This document shows, in pieces, positions 54,770-64,000 of a DNA stretch of 64,000 nt. The stretch lies in assembly GCF_009796865.1 (NCBI RefSeq), contig NZ_CP047028.1:1860001-1924000 (forward strand). Direction: 5' to 3'. Made by a program: the position numbers and the translations under genes. Positions within the stretch are counted from its first letter, which is position 1. Each line of letters starts with the position of its first letter. The stretch comes from Formosa sp. L2A11. GTDB lineage: Bacteria > Bacteroidota > Bacteroidia > Flavobacteriales > Flavobacteriaceae. The notes under the pieces are model-generated. The model made no database searches, had not been told where the DNA came from, and was given only the letters and a program-made list of their open reading frames with translations.

Positions 54770-54885
54770 CATCTTATGTTCAAAAACTATTCCAAAGTGA
54801 TAAATTAAACATAAAACAGTAGTTTTAATCGACTATAAATTAGGTTACAATTTTTTCATTTTAAGCAATACAAAGATTCAAAATT

Positions 54886-57528
54886 ATGCCGATGGATATT
54901 CCTTCAAAATATGATGCAAATTCAGTAGAAAGTAAATGGTACGATTACTGGATGAAAAATAATTATTTTCATTCTACACCAGACGAAAGAGAACCGTATA
55001 CAATTGTAATTCCGCCGCCTAACGTAACGGGAGTACTGCATATGGGACACATGTTAAACAATACCATTCAAGATGTCTTGGTACGTCGTGCGCGTTTATT
55101 GGGTAAAAATGCATGTTGGGTTCCAGGAACAGATCACGCATCTATCGCTACAGAAGCTAAAGTTGTTGCCAAGTTAAAAGAACAAGGCATTGATAAAAAC
55201 GATTTAACTCGCGATGAATTTCTTGCTCATGCTTGGGAATGGACCGAAGAATATGGTGGTGTAATTTTAGAGCAACTTAAAAAATTAGGATGTTCTTGCG
55301 ACTGGGATAGAACCAAATTTACAATGGACGACGACATGTCTGCTGCTGTAATTAAAGTGTTTGTAGATTTACATAACAAAGGCTTAATTTACCGTGGTTA
55401 CCGTATGGTAAACTGGGATCCAGAAGCGCAAACAACCTTGTCTGATGAAGAAGTAATTCACGAAGAACATCAAGGAAATTTATACTACATTAAATATAAA
55501 ATTGAAGGTAGCGACGATACCTTAACAATAGCAACTACACGTCCTGAAACCATTTTTGGAGATTCAGCGATTTGTATTAATCCGAATGATGAACGTTTTA
55601 CGCATTTAAGAGGAAAGAAAGCAATTGTGCCAATCTGTAATCGTATAGTGCCAATTATTGAAGATGAATATGTCGATTTAGAATTCGGTACAGGGTGTTT
55701 AAAAGTAACACCTGCTCACGATGAAAACGATAAGAATTTAGGAGATAAACACAATTTAGAAGTGATTGATATCTTTAATGCAGATGCTACTTTAAATAGT
55801 TTTGGATTGCAGTTTGAAGGTCAAGATCGTTTCGAAGCACGAAAAACTGTAGCTAAAGAACTTGAAGCTTTAGGTGTTTTAGAGAAAACAGAAGTACATC
55901 TTAATAAAGTAGGAACGTCTGAGCGTACCAAAGCAGTTATCGAACCACGATTAAGCGACCAATGGTTCTTAAAAATGGAAGATTTAGTAAAGCCTGCTAT
56001 CGAAGCTGTTTTAGGAGAAAATGCTGAAATTAAATTATTTCCAAAGAAATTTGAAAATACTTATCGTCACTGGTTAGAGAATATTCGCGATTGGAATATC
56101 TCGCGTCAGTTATTATGGGGACAACAAATTCCTGCATATTTCTATGGCGATGGAAAAGAAGATTTTGTAGTTGCAGAATCTATTGAAAAAGCAGTAGCAT
56201 TAGCACAAGAAAAAACAGGAAAAGCAGATTTAAAAGCAGAAGATTTAAAGCAAGATACAGATGCTTTAGATACTTGGTTCTCGTCTTGGTTATGGCCAAT
56301 GAGTGTATTTGACGGGATTAGTAATCCTGAAAATGAAGAAATTAAGTATTATTATCCAACTAACGATTTAGTAACTGGTCCAGATATTTTGTTTTTCTGG
56401 GTAGCTAGAATGATTATTGCTGGATACGAGTACAAAGGAGAAAAACCATTTAATAATGTATACTTAACCGGATTAGTTCGCGATAAGCAACGTCGTAAAA
56501 TGAGTAAATCTTTAGGGAACTCACCAGACGCTTTAAAATTAATTAAAGATTATAGCGCAGATGGTGTTCGTGTTGGACTATTATTAAGTAGTGCTGCAGG
56601 TAACGATTTAATGTTCGACGAAACACTTTGCCAACAAGGAAAAGGTTTTGGTAACAAAGTATGGAACGCGTTTAACTTAACTAATTTATGGGAAGTTAGT
56701 GAAAGCATAGAGCAACCACAATCTAGTAAAATAGCCTTAGAATGGTACGAAGCGAAGTTTCAAGATGCACTTGTAGAAATTGAAGATCATTTTAGTAAAT
56801 ACCGTTTAAGTGATGCTTTAATGAGTATTTATAAATTAATTTATGATGATTTCTGCGGATGGTTATTAGAAATTGTAAAACCAGCGTATCAGCAACCAAT
56901 CGATGCTAAAACGTATAATAATGTGATGGCTTGTTTTGAAGATAATTTAAAAATTCTTCATCCGTTTATGCCGTTCTTAACTGAAGATATTTGGCAATAT
57001 ATTGCTGAACGTACGCCAGAAGAAGCATTAATTGTTGCAAAATGGCCTGAAGCTAAACCTATAAATAAAGATTTAATTTCTCAATTTGAATTTGCTTCTG
57101 AAGTGATTTCAGGAATTAGAACGGTTCGAAAAGACAAGAATATTGCTTTTAAAGATGCCATTGGTTTTTCTGTAATTAATCATGAAAATGCCAATACAGC
57201 GTTTGATGCAGTAATTGCTAAATTAGGAAATCTTGAGGCGATAGAATATGTGTCTGAACCTATAGAAGGCGCAATGACGTTTAGAGTAAAATCTAACGAG
57301 TATTTTATTCCTATGGAAGGTGCAATAGATGTTGAAGCAGAAATTAAAAAACTTTCAGAAGAATTAAAATATACTGAAGGCTTCTTAAAATCGGTTCAAA
57401 AGAAATTATCTAACGAGCGTTTCGTGTCTGGAGCTCCAGAACAAGTTATTGCTAACGAACGTAAAAAAGAAGCAGATGCTTTAGCTAAAATTGAAACATT
57501 ACAATCTAGTTTAGCTAATTTAAAATAA
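54886..57528 (+). CDS. valS: Valyl-tRNA synthetase
   Basis: ValS charges tRNA-Val and edits misactivated threonine. The 880-residue product has the ATP-binding HMGH (residues 52-55) within [17 protein letters not shown], the editing domain with [20 protein letters not shown], and KMSKS at residues 538-542. The valine-specific [19 protein letters not shown] is also present. The C-terminal coiled-coil arm (about residues 815-880, Lys/Glu-rich) is complete. The start could be the first or the third codon (both ATG). A strong terminator lies downstream, next to the palindromic array. Confidence 0.97.
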   Translation: MPMDIPSKYDANSVESKWYDYWMKNNYFHSTPDEREPYTIVIPPPNVTGVLHMGHMLNNTIQDVLVRRARLLGKNACWVPGTDHASIATEAKVVAKLKEQGIDKNDLTRDEFLAHAWEWTEEYGGVILEQLKKLGCSCDWDRTKFTMDDDMSAAVIKVFVDLHNKGLIYRGYRMVNWDPEAQTTLSDEEVIHEEHQGNLYYIKYKIEGSDDTLTIATTRPETIFGDSAICINPNDERFTHLRGKKAIVPICNRIVPIIEDEYVDLEFGTGCLKVTPAHDENDKNLGDKHNLEVIDIFNADATLNSFGLQFEGQDRFEARKTVAKELEALGVLEKTEVHLNKVGTSERTKAVIEPRLSDQWFLKMEDLVKPAIEAVLGENAEIKLFPKKFENTYRHWLENIRDWNISRQLLWGQQIPAYFYGDGKEDFVVAESIEKAVALAQEKTGKADLKAEDLKQDTDALDTWFSSWLWPMSVFDGISNPENEEIKYYYPTNDLVTGPDILFFWVARMIIAGYEYKGEKPFNNVYLTGLVRDKQRRKMSKSLGNSPDALKLIKDYSADGVRVGLLLSSAAGNDLMFDETLCQQGKGFGNKVWNAFNLTNLWEVSESIEQPQSSKIALEWYEAKFQDALVEIEDHFSKYRLSDALMSIYKLIYDDFCGWLLEIVKPAYQQPIDAKTYNNVMACFEDNLKILHPFMPFLTEDIWQYIAERTPEEALIVAKWPEAKPINKDLISQFEFASEVISGIRTVRKDKNIAFKDAIGFSVINHENANTAFDAVIAKLGNLEAIEYVSEPIEGAMTFRVKSNEYFIPMEGAIDVEAEIKKLSEELKYTEGFLKSVQKKLSNERFVSGAPEQVIANERKKEADALAKIETLQSSLANLK

Positions 57529-57534
57529 TTATAT

Positions 57535-58985
57535 CACTCTGAATTTGTTTCAGAGTTTTATAAATAAAGTCGAAACACCTCAGCAATTTTGTTGAGGTGT
57601 TTTTTTATGTTCTGAGTTGTCGTCAATCTGAACTTGTTTCAGATTCTCATTATAGAAAAATTTCTTAGCTTGTTGTGTGATGCTGAAACAAGTTCAGCAT
57701 GACGTTCTTGTTTGGTTGTCTAGTTTAATTTTTGTTCAAGTTTAGTCACTCTGAATTTATTTCAGAGTCTTGTTCTTTATGGAAATGTTAGCTTTTTGTG
57801 TGATACTGAAACGAGTTCAGCTTGACGTTCTTGTTTGGTTCTTTAGTTTAATTCTTGTTCAAGCCTCGTCACTCTGAATTTATTTCAGAGTCTCGTTATT
57901 TATGAAGATGTTAGCTTGTTGTGTGATGCTGAAACGAGTTCAGCATGACGTTCTAGTTCTTGATTTTAATTCGTGTTCAAGTTTCGTCACTCTGAATTTA
58001 TTTCAGAGTCTCGTTATTTATGAAGATGTTAGCTTGTTGTGTGATACTGAAACAAGTTCAGCATGACGTTCGAGTTCTTGATTTTAATTCGTGTTCAAGT
58101 TTCGTCACTCTGAATTTATTTCAGAGTCTTGTTATTATGGCGATGTTAGCTTGTTGTGTGATGCTGAAACGAGTTCAGCATGACGTTCTTGTTTGGTTGT
58201 TTAGTTTCATTCTTGTTCAAGCCTCGTCACTCTGAATTTATTTCAGAGTCTCGTTATTATGGAGATGTTAGCTTTTTGTGTGATACTGAAACGAGTTCAG
58301 CATGACGTTCGAGTTCTTGATTTTAATTCGTGTTCAAGTTTCGTCACTCTGAATTTATTTCAGAGTCTTGTTATTATGGCGATGTTAGCTTGTTGTGTGA
58401 TGCTGAAACGAGTTCAGCATGACGTTCGAGTTCTTGATTTTAATTCGTGTTCAAGTTTCGTCACTCTGAATTTATTTCAGAGTCTTGTTATTATGGCGAT
58501 GTTAGCTTGTTGTGTGATGCTGAAACGAGTTCAGCATGACGTTCTTGTTTGGTTGTTTAGTTTCATTCTTGTTCAAGCCTCGTCACTCTGAATTTATTTC
58601 AGAGTCTCGTTATTATGGAGATGTTAGCTTTTTGTGTGATACTGAAACGAGTTCAGCATGACGTTCGAGTTCTTGATTTTAATTCGTGTTCAAGTTTCGT
58701 CACTCTGAATTTATTTCAGAGTCTTGTTATTATGGCGATTAGTTGTGTTGTGATGCTGAAACGAGTTCAGCATGACGTTCGAGTTCTTGATTTTAATTCG
58801 TGTTCAAGTTTCGTCACTCTGAATTTATTTCAGAGTCTTGTTATTATGGCGATGTTAGCTTTTTGTGTGATACTGAAACGATTTCAGCATGACGCTTTAG
58901 TGTTCTTGAATTTATTTCAGGTTCTCATAAAGAGGAGTTCTTAGCTTTTTGTGTGATACTGAAATGAATTCAGCATGACGTTTAG
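57535..58985. repeat. Array of about twelve REP/BIME-like palindromic units
   Basis: After a half unit at 57536-57556, about twelve units follow with a spacing of 114-123 bases. Their first palindromes begin near 57625, 57748, 57871, 57989, 58107, 58229, 58346, 58463, 58585, 58702, 58816 and 58912. A typical unit runs from CGTCA to TGACG (for example 57621-57704). It holds two palindromes: ACTCTGAATTTATTTCAGAGT and, about 35 bases later, ATGCTGAAACGAGTTCAGCAT. The second is an inverted version of the first, with core CTGAAYTYRTTTCAG. Units are joined by linkers of two kinds. Units at 58107, 58229 and 58346 recur as a block 356 bases later. The open frames across it are products of the repeat and not genes. 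Confidence 0.9.
57573..57606 (+). terminator. Terminator of valS
   Basis: Stem AAACACCTCAGC (57573-57584) with GTTGAGGTGTTT (57591-57602), one G-U pair, loop AATTTT, then T residues. Confidence 0.8.
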
Positions 58986-59024
58986 AGTCTTATTAGTTTA
59001 AGAAACCTTTAATTGTTTGGGTAA

Positions 59025-59876
59025 CTAAAGCCCAAACTTCTTCAGCATACCATTCCAACGTAATTTTCTAATAAATTTACCTTGCTCAGGAGAAACTAAA
59101 AGTTCAATGTTTTCGTTTTTAGCTTTAAAATACCCAGACATATAATCGTTGAAAAGAGAGAGGTTCTTTTTCTTCATTGCTAATTTCAATGCAGAAATTG
59201 CTGTAATAGAAAAACCATAGCGCATTTTGTACATGGCTTCTCCTTGCATGTATTTTGAAGCTTTATTGTAACTCGCTCCTGTAGGTTTTAGGTGTTTTAC
59301 ACGAAGTGATTCATCGGTAAGGAGTTCCCAATGATTAAAATTTGCCAATAATTCATCAATAGTGTCCCAGCCCATTGCAGGCTTCAGTTTTCCGATATCT
59401 AAAAAGCATTGTTTTCTATACGCTTTCAAAGCGCCACGAATATGATCTTTATTTGTCAAATCTTCTAAAATCCATTTTCCATCTTTTTCAATATCGCAAA
59501 AACCAGCAGCCATACCTAATTTTGGGTTGGCATTAAAATGTTTAGCAATGGTTTTTAAATAGTTTTCGGGAAAGATTAAATCGGCATCAAATTTACACAT
59601 GATGTCGTAATTATCGTCTAGTGTTTCTAATCCTTTATAAAAAGCATTTATAATTTTCGACCCCGGTAAATGTTTGTCTGAAGATTGTACGTTTACAATA
59701 GAAATCCAAGCGTGTTTTTGTATAAAAGATTCTACAATTTTTTGAGTATCATCTGAAGAATGATCATTAACCACAACAAGTTGTTTTGGTAACAATGTTT
59801 GCTTTGTTAAAGATTCTAGAGTACGACCAATAGAATCATCTTCGTTGTGTGCGGGAATAATGATGTAAAAATTCAT
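59025..59876 (-). CDS. Family 2 glycosyltransferase
   Basis: The 283-residue product is a GT-A fold glycosyltransferase: FYIIIPAHNEDDSIGRTLESL, LVVVNDHSSDDTQKI, and IMCKFDADLIFPENYL, which carries the DxD motif. It has no clear membrane helix. The acceptor is unknown; the C-terminal part (KMRYGFSITAISALKLAMKK) is basic and may lie against the membrane. It follows the methyltransferase gene by 72 bases, and with the ketoacyl synthase-like gene it forms a three-gene run. The palindromic array begins just beyond its stop. Confidence 0.88.
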   Translation of the reverse strand: MNFYIIIPAHNEDDSIGRTLESLTKQTLLPKQLVVVNDHSSDDTQKIVESFIQKHAWISIVNVQSSDKHLPGSKIINAFYKGLETLDDNYDIMCKFDADLIFPENYLKTIAKHFNANPKLGMAAGFCDIEKDGKWILEDLTNKDHIRGALKAYRKQCFLDIGKLKPAMGWDTIDELLANFNHWELLTDESLRVKHLKPTGASYNKASKYMQGEAMYKMRYGFSITAISALKLAMKKKNLSLFNDYMSGYFKAKNENIELLVSPEQGKFIRKLRWNGMLKKFGL

Positions 59877-59948
59877 ACTGTAAACTTCAATATTAAAATT
59901 TTAAATCCCAACATTAATAAGGGAGTGTTTAATAAAGTAGAGGTTGTT

Positions 59949-60476
59949 TTACTTTGTAATACGTTCTGCGTAAACAATATAGTAACGCGGTGTGAAACGT
60001 CTAAGAATAGGGCGAATTCCAATTTTATTAGTTGGATTAGTCCATTTATGGCGTGCTTTAATTTGCCAACCTGCTTTTTCTAGTAACCAATCAAATTGCC
60101 AATCTTCGAACTCGTGGTAATGTCTGTCTCGCATATCGGTTTTACTTCTATATGCTTCAGCAAACCATAATTTAAGAGGAACACTCGCTACTAACTTATC
60201 TGCTTTAATATCTTTTAAAACGGTAAAAGGAGATAATAAATGTTCAAAGATTTCAAAAGCTGTAACAACATCTGCAGTAGAATTTGTTAAAGCAGAAGTA
60301 TCGATATCTAAATCTTCACCAGAAGTATTTTTAACTTTAAAACCGTGTTCTTCCATTACTTTTGTAAATGGATTAACAACACCTAAATCTAAAAGATTAG
60401 CATCTTTTTGTATGTGTTGCTCTAAAAACTCGATGGTATTTTTATAACGCTTATGCGGAAAATGACTTTCGTACAT
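59949..60476 (-). CDS. Class I SAM-dependent methyltransferase (small)
   Basis: The 175-residue product resembles a reduced Methyltransf_11/23 domain: ANLLDLGVVNPF in place of the glycine loop, GEDLDIDTSAL, ADVVTAFEIFEHLLSPF and DKLVASVPLKLWF. After these comes RHYHEFEDWQFDWLLEKAGW, which is typical of family members acting on sugars or lipids. The substrate is unknown. Its start codon lies in the loop of a perfect 14-bp inverted repeat (see 60448-60499). It follows the ketoacyl synthase-like gene by 29 bases. Confidence 0.83.
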   Translation of the reverse strand: MYESHFPHKRYKNTIEFLEQHIQKDANLLDLGVVNPFTKVMEEHGFKVKNTSGEDLDIDTSALTNSTADVVTAFEIFEHLLSPFTVLKDIKADKLVASVPLKLWFAEAYRSKTDMRDRHYHEFEDWQFDWLLEKAGWQIKARHKWTNPTNKIGIRPILRRFTPRYYIVYAERITK

Positions 60477-60499
60477 GGTATTTTATTTCCGCATAAGCG
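60448..60499 (-). promoter_or_regulatory. Inverted repeat enclosing the methyltransferase start codon
   Basis: CGCTTATGCGGAAA (60448-60461) is the exact reverse complement of TTTCCGCATAAGCG (60486-60499). The 24-base spacer contains the ATG (complement of 60474-60476). One arm is codons 6-10 of the gene, the other is the untranslated leader. Confidence 0.7.
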
Positions 60500-60505
60500 G
60501 TACTT

Positions 60506-61564
60506 TTAATATTTGTATACTATGGCATTAATGTGCATTCCTGCACCAACGCTTGCAAATATAATAACATCGCCTTTGTTAAGACTATGATTTTCTAATT
60601 TATTATGTCTAACTACGTCTAGTAGGGTAGGTACTGTAGCTACAGAACTATTTCCTAGATTTCCAATAGTCATAGGCATAATGTTCTCTGGTGTTTTCAT
60701 TTTAAAAAGTCGGTAAAAACGTTTTAATATTGCATCGTCCATTTTTTCGTTGGCTTGATGAATAAACACTTTTTTTACATCGTTTATATCTACACCGCTT
60801 TCGTCTAAACAGGCTTTCATTGCTGCTGGAACATGAGTTAAAGCGAATTCGTAAATTTTACGACCGTCCATTTTTATATATTTGGTTTCTTCATCCAGAT
60901 CTTTGTTGAATGATTTTCCATAATATAAATAAAATGCATCATCGTAAGTGTAACTTTCTGTAATGTGAGATAGTATACCGCCCTCTTCTTCTGTCTCTTC
61001 TAGAATAGATGCTCCTGCACCATCTGAAAAGATCATGGCATCACGATCGTGTTTATCGACTACTCGAGATAGTGTTTCAGAACCAATGACCAAACAACGT
61101 TTAGCGATTCCTGCTTTTATAAAAGCCTGAGCTTGAATAACACCTTCTATCCATCCTGGACATCCAAATAATATATCGTAGGCAACACATCTTGGGTTTT
61201 TAATCCTAAGTTTATTTTTTACGCGAACGGCCAATCCCGGCAACATATCGCTTTGTGTGCTTCCAAATTTGATATCCCCAAAATTATGGGCAAAAATAAT
61301 ATAATCTAATGTCTCTGGATCGATATTGGCATTCTCGATTGCTTTTTGGGCAGCTAAGAAACCGATGTCGGATGAGGTGAATTCTTCCTTCACATAACGA
61401 CGTTCAGAAATACCAGTTATGGATTTAAATTTATCAATTATGACAACATTGTCATTTTCGAAGGGAGTTCCATCATTATTGAGGAAAGAATGATTAAGAA
61501 AACTATCGTTTTTTTGAACAACGGAAGGTATGTAACTTCCTGTTCCTGTGATTTTTATGTTCAT
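60506..61564 (-). CDS. 3-Oxoacyl-ACP synthase III-family protein
   Basis: The 352-residue product has the thiolase fold and active site of KAS III (FabH-like) enzymes: Cys135 in YDILFGCPGW, His269 in FIHQANEKM and Asn305 in IGNLGNSSVAT. KAS III enzymes join an acyl-CoA to malonyl-ACP. This one begins MNIKITGTGSYIPS at the ATG complementary to 61562-61564; the open frame extends 17 codons further, through a hairpin, and I reject those. It is divergent enough from housekeeping FabH that it may make a special lipid or starter unit. A methyltransferase and glycosyltransferase follow in the same direction. Confidence 0.85.
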   Translation of the reverse strand: MNIKITGTGSYIPSVVQKNDSFLNHSFLNNDGTPFENDNVVIIDKFKSITGISERRYVKEEFTSSDIGFLAAQKAIENANIDPETLDYIIFAHNFGDIKFGSTQSDMLPGLAVRVKNKLRIKNPRCVAYDILFGCPGWIEGVIQAQAFIKAGIAKRCLVIGSETLSRVVDKHDRDAMIFSDGAGASILEETEEEGGILSHITESYTYDDAFYLYYGKSFNKDLDEETKYIKMDGRKIYEFALTHVPAAMKACLDESGVDINDVKKVFIHQANEKMDDAILKRFYRLFKMKTPENIMPMTIGNLGNSSVATVPTLLDVVRHNKLENHSLNKGDVIIFASVGAGMHINAIVYKY

Positions 61565-61565
61565 T

Positions 61566-61630
61566 AAAAAGAAATTGCCTTTATAGCATGTTTTGTACCA
61601 TGAAGATACAGACATTTACTATAAAGGCAA
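61566..61630 (-). terminator. Long-loop hairpin between gcvP and the KAS III-like gene
   Basis: Perfect 12-bp inverted repeat TTGCCTTTATAG (61575-61586) and its complement (61619-61630), with a 32-base loop. On the minus strand it is followed by TTTCTTTTTA and then the next ATG. It looks like a gcvP terminator placed so close that it could also act as an attenuator. Confidence 0.55.
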
Positions 61631-61674
61631 TGGGTATTTAAAGGTAATTTACGACGTCCAAAAACGTCAATATA

Positions 61675-64000
61675 TTACATGTAGCTTTCTATTGGTGCAC
61701 ACGTACACATTAAATTTCTGTCTCCAAAAGCATCATCTACACGACGTACTGTTGGCCAAAATTTATTGTCACGTACATAGTCTAATGGGAAAGCTGCTGT
61801 TTCTCTAGAGTAAGGGAAATCCCAAGTGCTAGAAGTAAGCATTTCCATAGTATGTGGTGCATTTTTTAATACATTATTTGTTTCGTCTTTAGAAGAGGCG
61901 TCTATTTCCTTTTTAATTGAAATAAGGGCATCGCAAAAACGATCCATTTCTTGTTTACTTTCACTTTCTGTAGGTTCAATCATTAAGGTTCCTGCAACAG
62001 GGAAAGATACTGTTGGCGCATGGAATCCGTAATCCATTAAACGTTTTGCAATATCTGTAACTTCAATACCGTGTTCTTTAAAAGGTCTGCAGTCTACAAT
62101 CATTTCGTGTGCTGCTCGTCCGCATTCTCCAGAATATAAGGTTTCAAAATTTCCTTGTAAACGACTCTTAATATAATTTGCATTTAATATAGCAACCTTA
62201 GTAGAATCTGTTAAACCTTGTGTTCCTAACATTTTAATGTAACCGTAAGAGATTAAACATACTAATGACGATCCGAAAGGTGCAGCAGAAACAGCTTTTA
62301 TGGCTTTGTCTCCTCCTGTTTTAATTATTGGGTTTCCTGGTAAAAACGGAACTAATTGTTTTGCAACGCAAATTGGTCCAACTCCTGGTCCACCACCTCC
62401 ATGAGGAATAGCAAATGTTTTATGTAAGTTTAAGTGACAAACGTCTGCGCCAATGTTTCCTGGATTTGTTAATCCAACTTGAGCATTCATGTTTGCACCG
62501 TCCATATATACTTGTCCGCCGTTATCGTGAATAATTTCAATAATTTCTTTAATAGCAGACTCGTAAACACCGTGTGTAGATGGGTAGGTTACCATTAAAC
62601 ACGCTAGGTTGTCTTTGTGTAATTCTGCTTTTTCACGTAAATCATCAACATCTATATTTCCTTCTGCTGTAGATTTTGTTACCACGACTTTCATTCCTGC
62701 CATAGCTGCACTCGCGGGGTTTGTTCCATGAGCAGAAGACGGGATTAAACAAATGTTTCTATGTTGGTCGTTACGAGATTCGTGATATGCTTTTATAACC
62801 ATTAAACCTGTATACTCACCTTGAGCACCAGAATTTGGTTGTAAAGACGTTGCAGAAAAACCAGTAATTTCTGTTAATTGATCATCTAAAGATTTTAAAA
62901 CCGTTTGGTAACCTTGTACTTGATCTATAGGTGCAAATGGGTGAATGCTCCCCCAGTTAGGAGAACTTAAAGGCAACATTTCTGAAGCAGCATTTAATTT
63001 CATTGTACAAGAACCTAAGGAAATCATAGAGTGATTTAATGATAAATCTTTACGTTCAAGCATTTTTATATAACGCATTAATTCGGTTTCCGAATGGTGC
63101 GTATTAAATACATCTAATGTTAAGAACGGCGATGTACGTTGTAAATTTGTATTAATGTTATTCGATTCAGGGACTGTTTCAATAACAATTGGTTCTGCTT
63201 TTATTACTTCAGCAAAAACAGAAATAATGTCATTTAAATCTGAAATAGATGTTGTTTCATTTATAGAAATTGTAACAGTATCTGCATTTGGATAGAAAAA
63301 GTTAATCTCTTTTGCTTCTGCAATAGCTTTTATCTTTTCTGCATCTGCTTCAATATTTAATGTATCGAAAAAAGTGTTGTTGTTTTGTTTATATCCAATG
63401 GTTTTTAAAGTTTCAGACAATGCAGACGCTTTGTCGTGTACTGCATTTGCTATAAAACTTAAACCTTTTGGTCCGTGATATACAGCATACATTCCGGCCA
63501 TAACAGCTAATAGTACTTGAGCTGTACAAATGTTAGAGGTTGCTTTGTCACGTTTAATGTGTTGTTCACGTGTTTGTAATGCCATACGTAAAGCACGATT
63601 TCCATCTATGTCTTTGGTAACACCAATAATACGACCAGGAAGATCACGCTTGTAAGCTTCTTTAGTTGCAAAATACGCAGCATGAGGTCCGCCATATCCC
63701 ATAGGAATTCCAAAACGTTGTGTAGTTCCTACAACAACATCTGCCCCAAATTTTCCTGGAGCTTCAAGTTTTACTAAACTTAAAAGATCTGCAGCAACAG
63801 CAACTTTTATATTTGCAGCATTTGCTTTTTCAATAAATGTTTTAACATCACTAATTAATCCGTCTTTTCCTGGATATTGTAAAATAGCACCAAAGAAATC
63901 TGAAGAAAAATCGAAAGTTGTTTCGTCTCCAATTACCAATTCAATGCCTACAGGATTAGAACGGTTTTGTAATAAAGCTAAGGTTTGAGGAAGCACAGTT
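61675..64000 (-). CDS. gcvP: Glycine dehydrogenase (decarboxylating) GcvP, N-terminus outside window
   Basis: GcvP is the PLP-dependent P-protein of the glycine cleavage system; it decarboxylates glycine and passes the aminomethyl group to the lipoyl arm of GcvH. About 775 residues are present, and roughly 175 at the N-terminus lie beyond the right edge, given the family length near 950. Visible are [21 protein letters not shown], the central [15 protein letters not shown], and the PLP Lys in [21 protein letters not shown]. The C-terminal [22 protein letters not shown] is typical. Its partner GcvH needs lipoate, and lipA is in the window. Confidence 0.96.
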   Translation of the reverse strand, partial: TVLPQTLALLQNRSNPVGIELVIGDETTFDFSSDFFGAILQYPGKDGLISDVKTFIEKANAANIKVAVAADLLSLVKLEAPGKFGADVVVGTTQRFGIPMGYGGPHAAYFATKEAYKRDLPGRIIGVTKDIDGNRALRMALQTREQHIKRDKATSNICTAQVLLAVMAGMYAVYHGPKGLSFIANAVHDKASALSETLKTIGYKQNNNTFFDTLNIEADAEKIKAIAEAKEINFFYPNADTVTISINETTSISDLNDIISVFAEVIKAEPIVIETVPESNNINTNLQRTSPFLTLDVFNTHHSETELMRYIKMLERKDLSLNHSMISLGSCTMKLNAASEMLPLSSPNWGSIHPFAPIDQVQGYQTVLKSLDDQLTEITGFSATSLQPNSGAQGEYTGLMVIKAYHESRNDQHRNICLIPSSAHGTNPASAAMAGMKVVVTKSTAEGNIDVDDLREKAELHKDNLACLMVTYPSTHGVYESAIKEIIEIIHDNGGQVYMDGANMNAQVGLTNPGNIGADVCHLNLHKTFAIPHGGGGPGVGPICVAKQLVPFLPGNPIIKTGGDKAIKAVSAAPFGSSLVCLISYGYIKMLGTQGLTDSTKVAILNANYIKSRLQGNFETLYSGECGRAAHEMIVDCRPFKEHGIEVTDIAKRLMDYGFHAPTVSFPVAGTLMIEPTESESKQEMDRFCDALISIKKEIDASSKDETNNVLKNAPHTMEMLTSSTWDFPYSRETAAFPLDYVRDNKFWPTVRRVDDAFGDRNLMCTCAPIESYM

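Noticed and set aside
58020..58944. Open frames of 71-110 codons on the plus strand (58020-58235, 58259-58591, 58615-58944)
   Set aside because: They lie entirely in the palindromic array and repeat the same peptide phrases. The unit length and its lack of stops explain them; there is no ribosome-site context or family resemblance.
57620..58985. Possible CRISPR array
   Set aside because: The repeats are far too long and the linkers between units are themselves repeated, not unique spacers. No cas gene is nearby.
61565..61615. N-terminal extension of the KAS III-like protein
   Set aside because: The extra codons pass through the hairpin between gcvP and this gene, and the family starts at MNIKITGTGSYIPS.
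1..64000. tRNA, rRNA or insertion-sequence genes
   Set aside because: I found no cloverleaf, rRNA segment or transposase-like frame in either strand by reading; a covariance-model search would be more sensitive.

Overview
This window looks like a chromosomal segment of a marine-type member of the Flavobacteriaceae (phylum Bacteroidota). The evidence is the strong AT richness and the gene content: a PorT/SprT-like and a Plug-like (DUF5103) type IX secretion protein, a TamL-like outer-membrane lipoprotein, a complete Na+-pumping NADH:quinone reductase operon, and a DUF1573 protein. Many upstream regions carry the Bacteroidota -7 promoter box TAnnTTTG. I see no rRNA, tRNA, insertion sequence, prophage or CRISPR array. 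Almost all of the window is ordinary core genome.

Layout. 1-5.4 kb (minus strand): start of rpoD, then pnp and rpsO, accD and class II aldolase. 5.5-10.4 kb: TamL-like protein, a SpoU rRNA methyltransferase, PorT-like protein and menaquinone methyltransferase. 10.5-13.4 kb: trkA-trkH potassium uptake. 13.4-20.5 kb: CPBP protease, aminotransferase with fatty-acid desaturase, rsmG, a beta-propeller lactonase lipoprotein, apaG and the Plug-like protein. 20.7-26.7 kb: nqrABCDEF. 26.8-30.7 kb: a small conserved gene, a response regulator and PAS histidine kinase, another small conserved gene and apbE, the flavin transferase that Nqr needs. 30.7-36.1 kb: DUF423, methyltransferase and map, a CoA-transferase, a HAD-like hydrolase and gpmI. 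36.1-37.5 kb: a long AT-rich gap and a secreted ankyrin gene whose 3' end and terminator are tandemly duplicated. 37.5-50.4 kb: CT398-like coiled-coil protein, Nif3, lpxK, hybrid histidine kinase, gap, lipA, two ECF sigma factors, glycosyltransferase, RskA-type anti-sigma factor, murB and an aminotransferase. 50.4-57.5 kb: double retropepsin/PDZ protein, M3 peptidase, DUF1573 protein and valS. 57.5-59.0 kb: an array of about twelve REP/BIME-like palindromic units. 59.0-64.0 kb: glycosyltransferase, methyltransferase, ketoacyl-ACP synthase III-like enzyme and most of gcvP.

How the genes fit together. Nqr and ApbE form one functional unit: ApbE attaches FMN to NqrB and NqrC. PorT-like, Plug-like and TamL-like proteins all serve the outer membrane and secretion. 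AccD, the desaturase and the KAS III-like enzyme touch fatty-acid metabolism; fbaA, gap and gpmI belong to glycolysis/gluconeogenesis; lipA and gcvP meet in lipoate-dependent glycine cleavage.

I did not find a clear new defence or biosynthetic system. The most unusual signals are: (i) the palindromic array with a three-unit higher-order repeat; (ii) the duplicated ankyrin tail and terminator; (iii) a methyltransferase start codon placed in the loop of a perfect 14-bp stem; (iv) two proteins, AccD and the CT398-like protein, that have lost every zinc-ribbon cysteine; (v) promoters whose -33 box overlaps the start of the divergent neighbour; (vi) several leader palindromes at predicted transcription starts.
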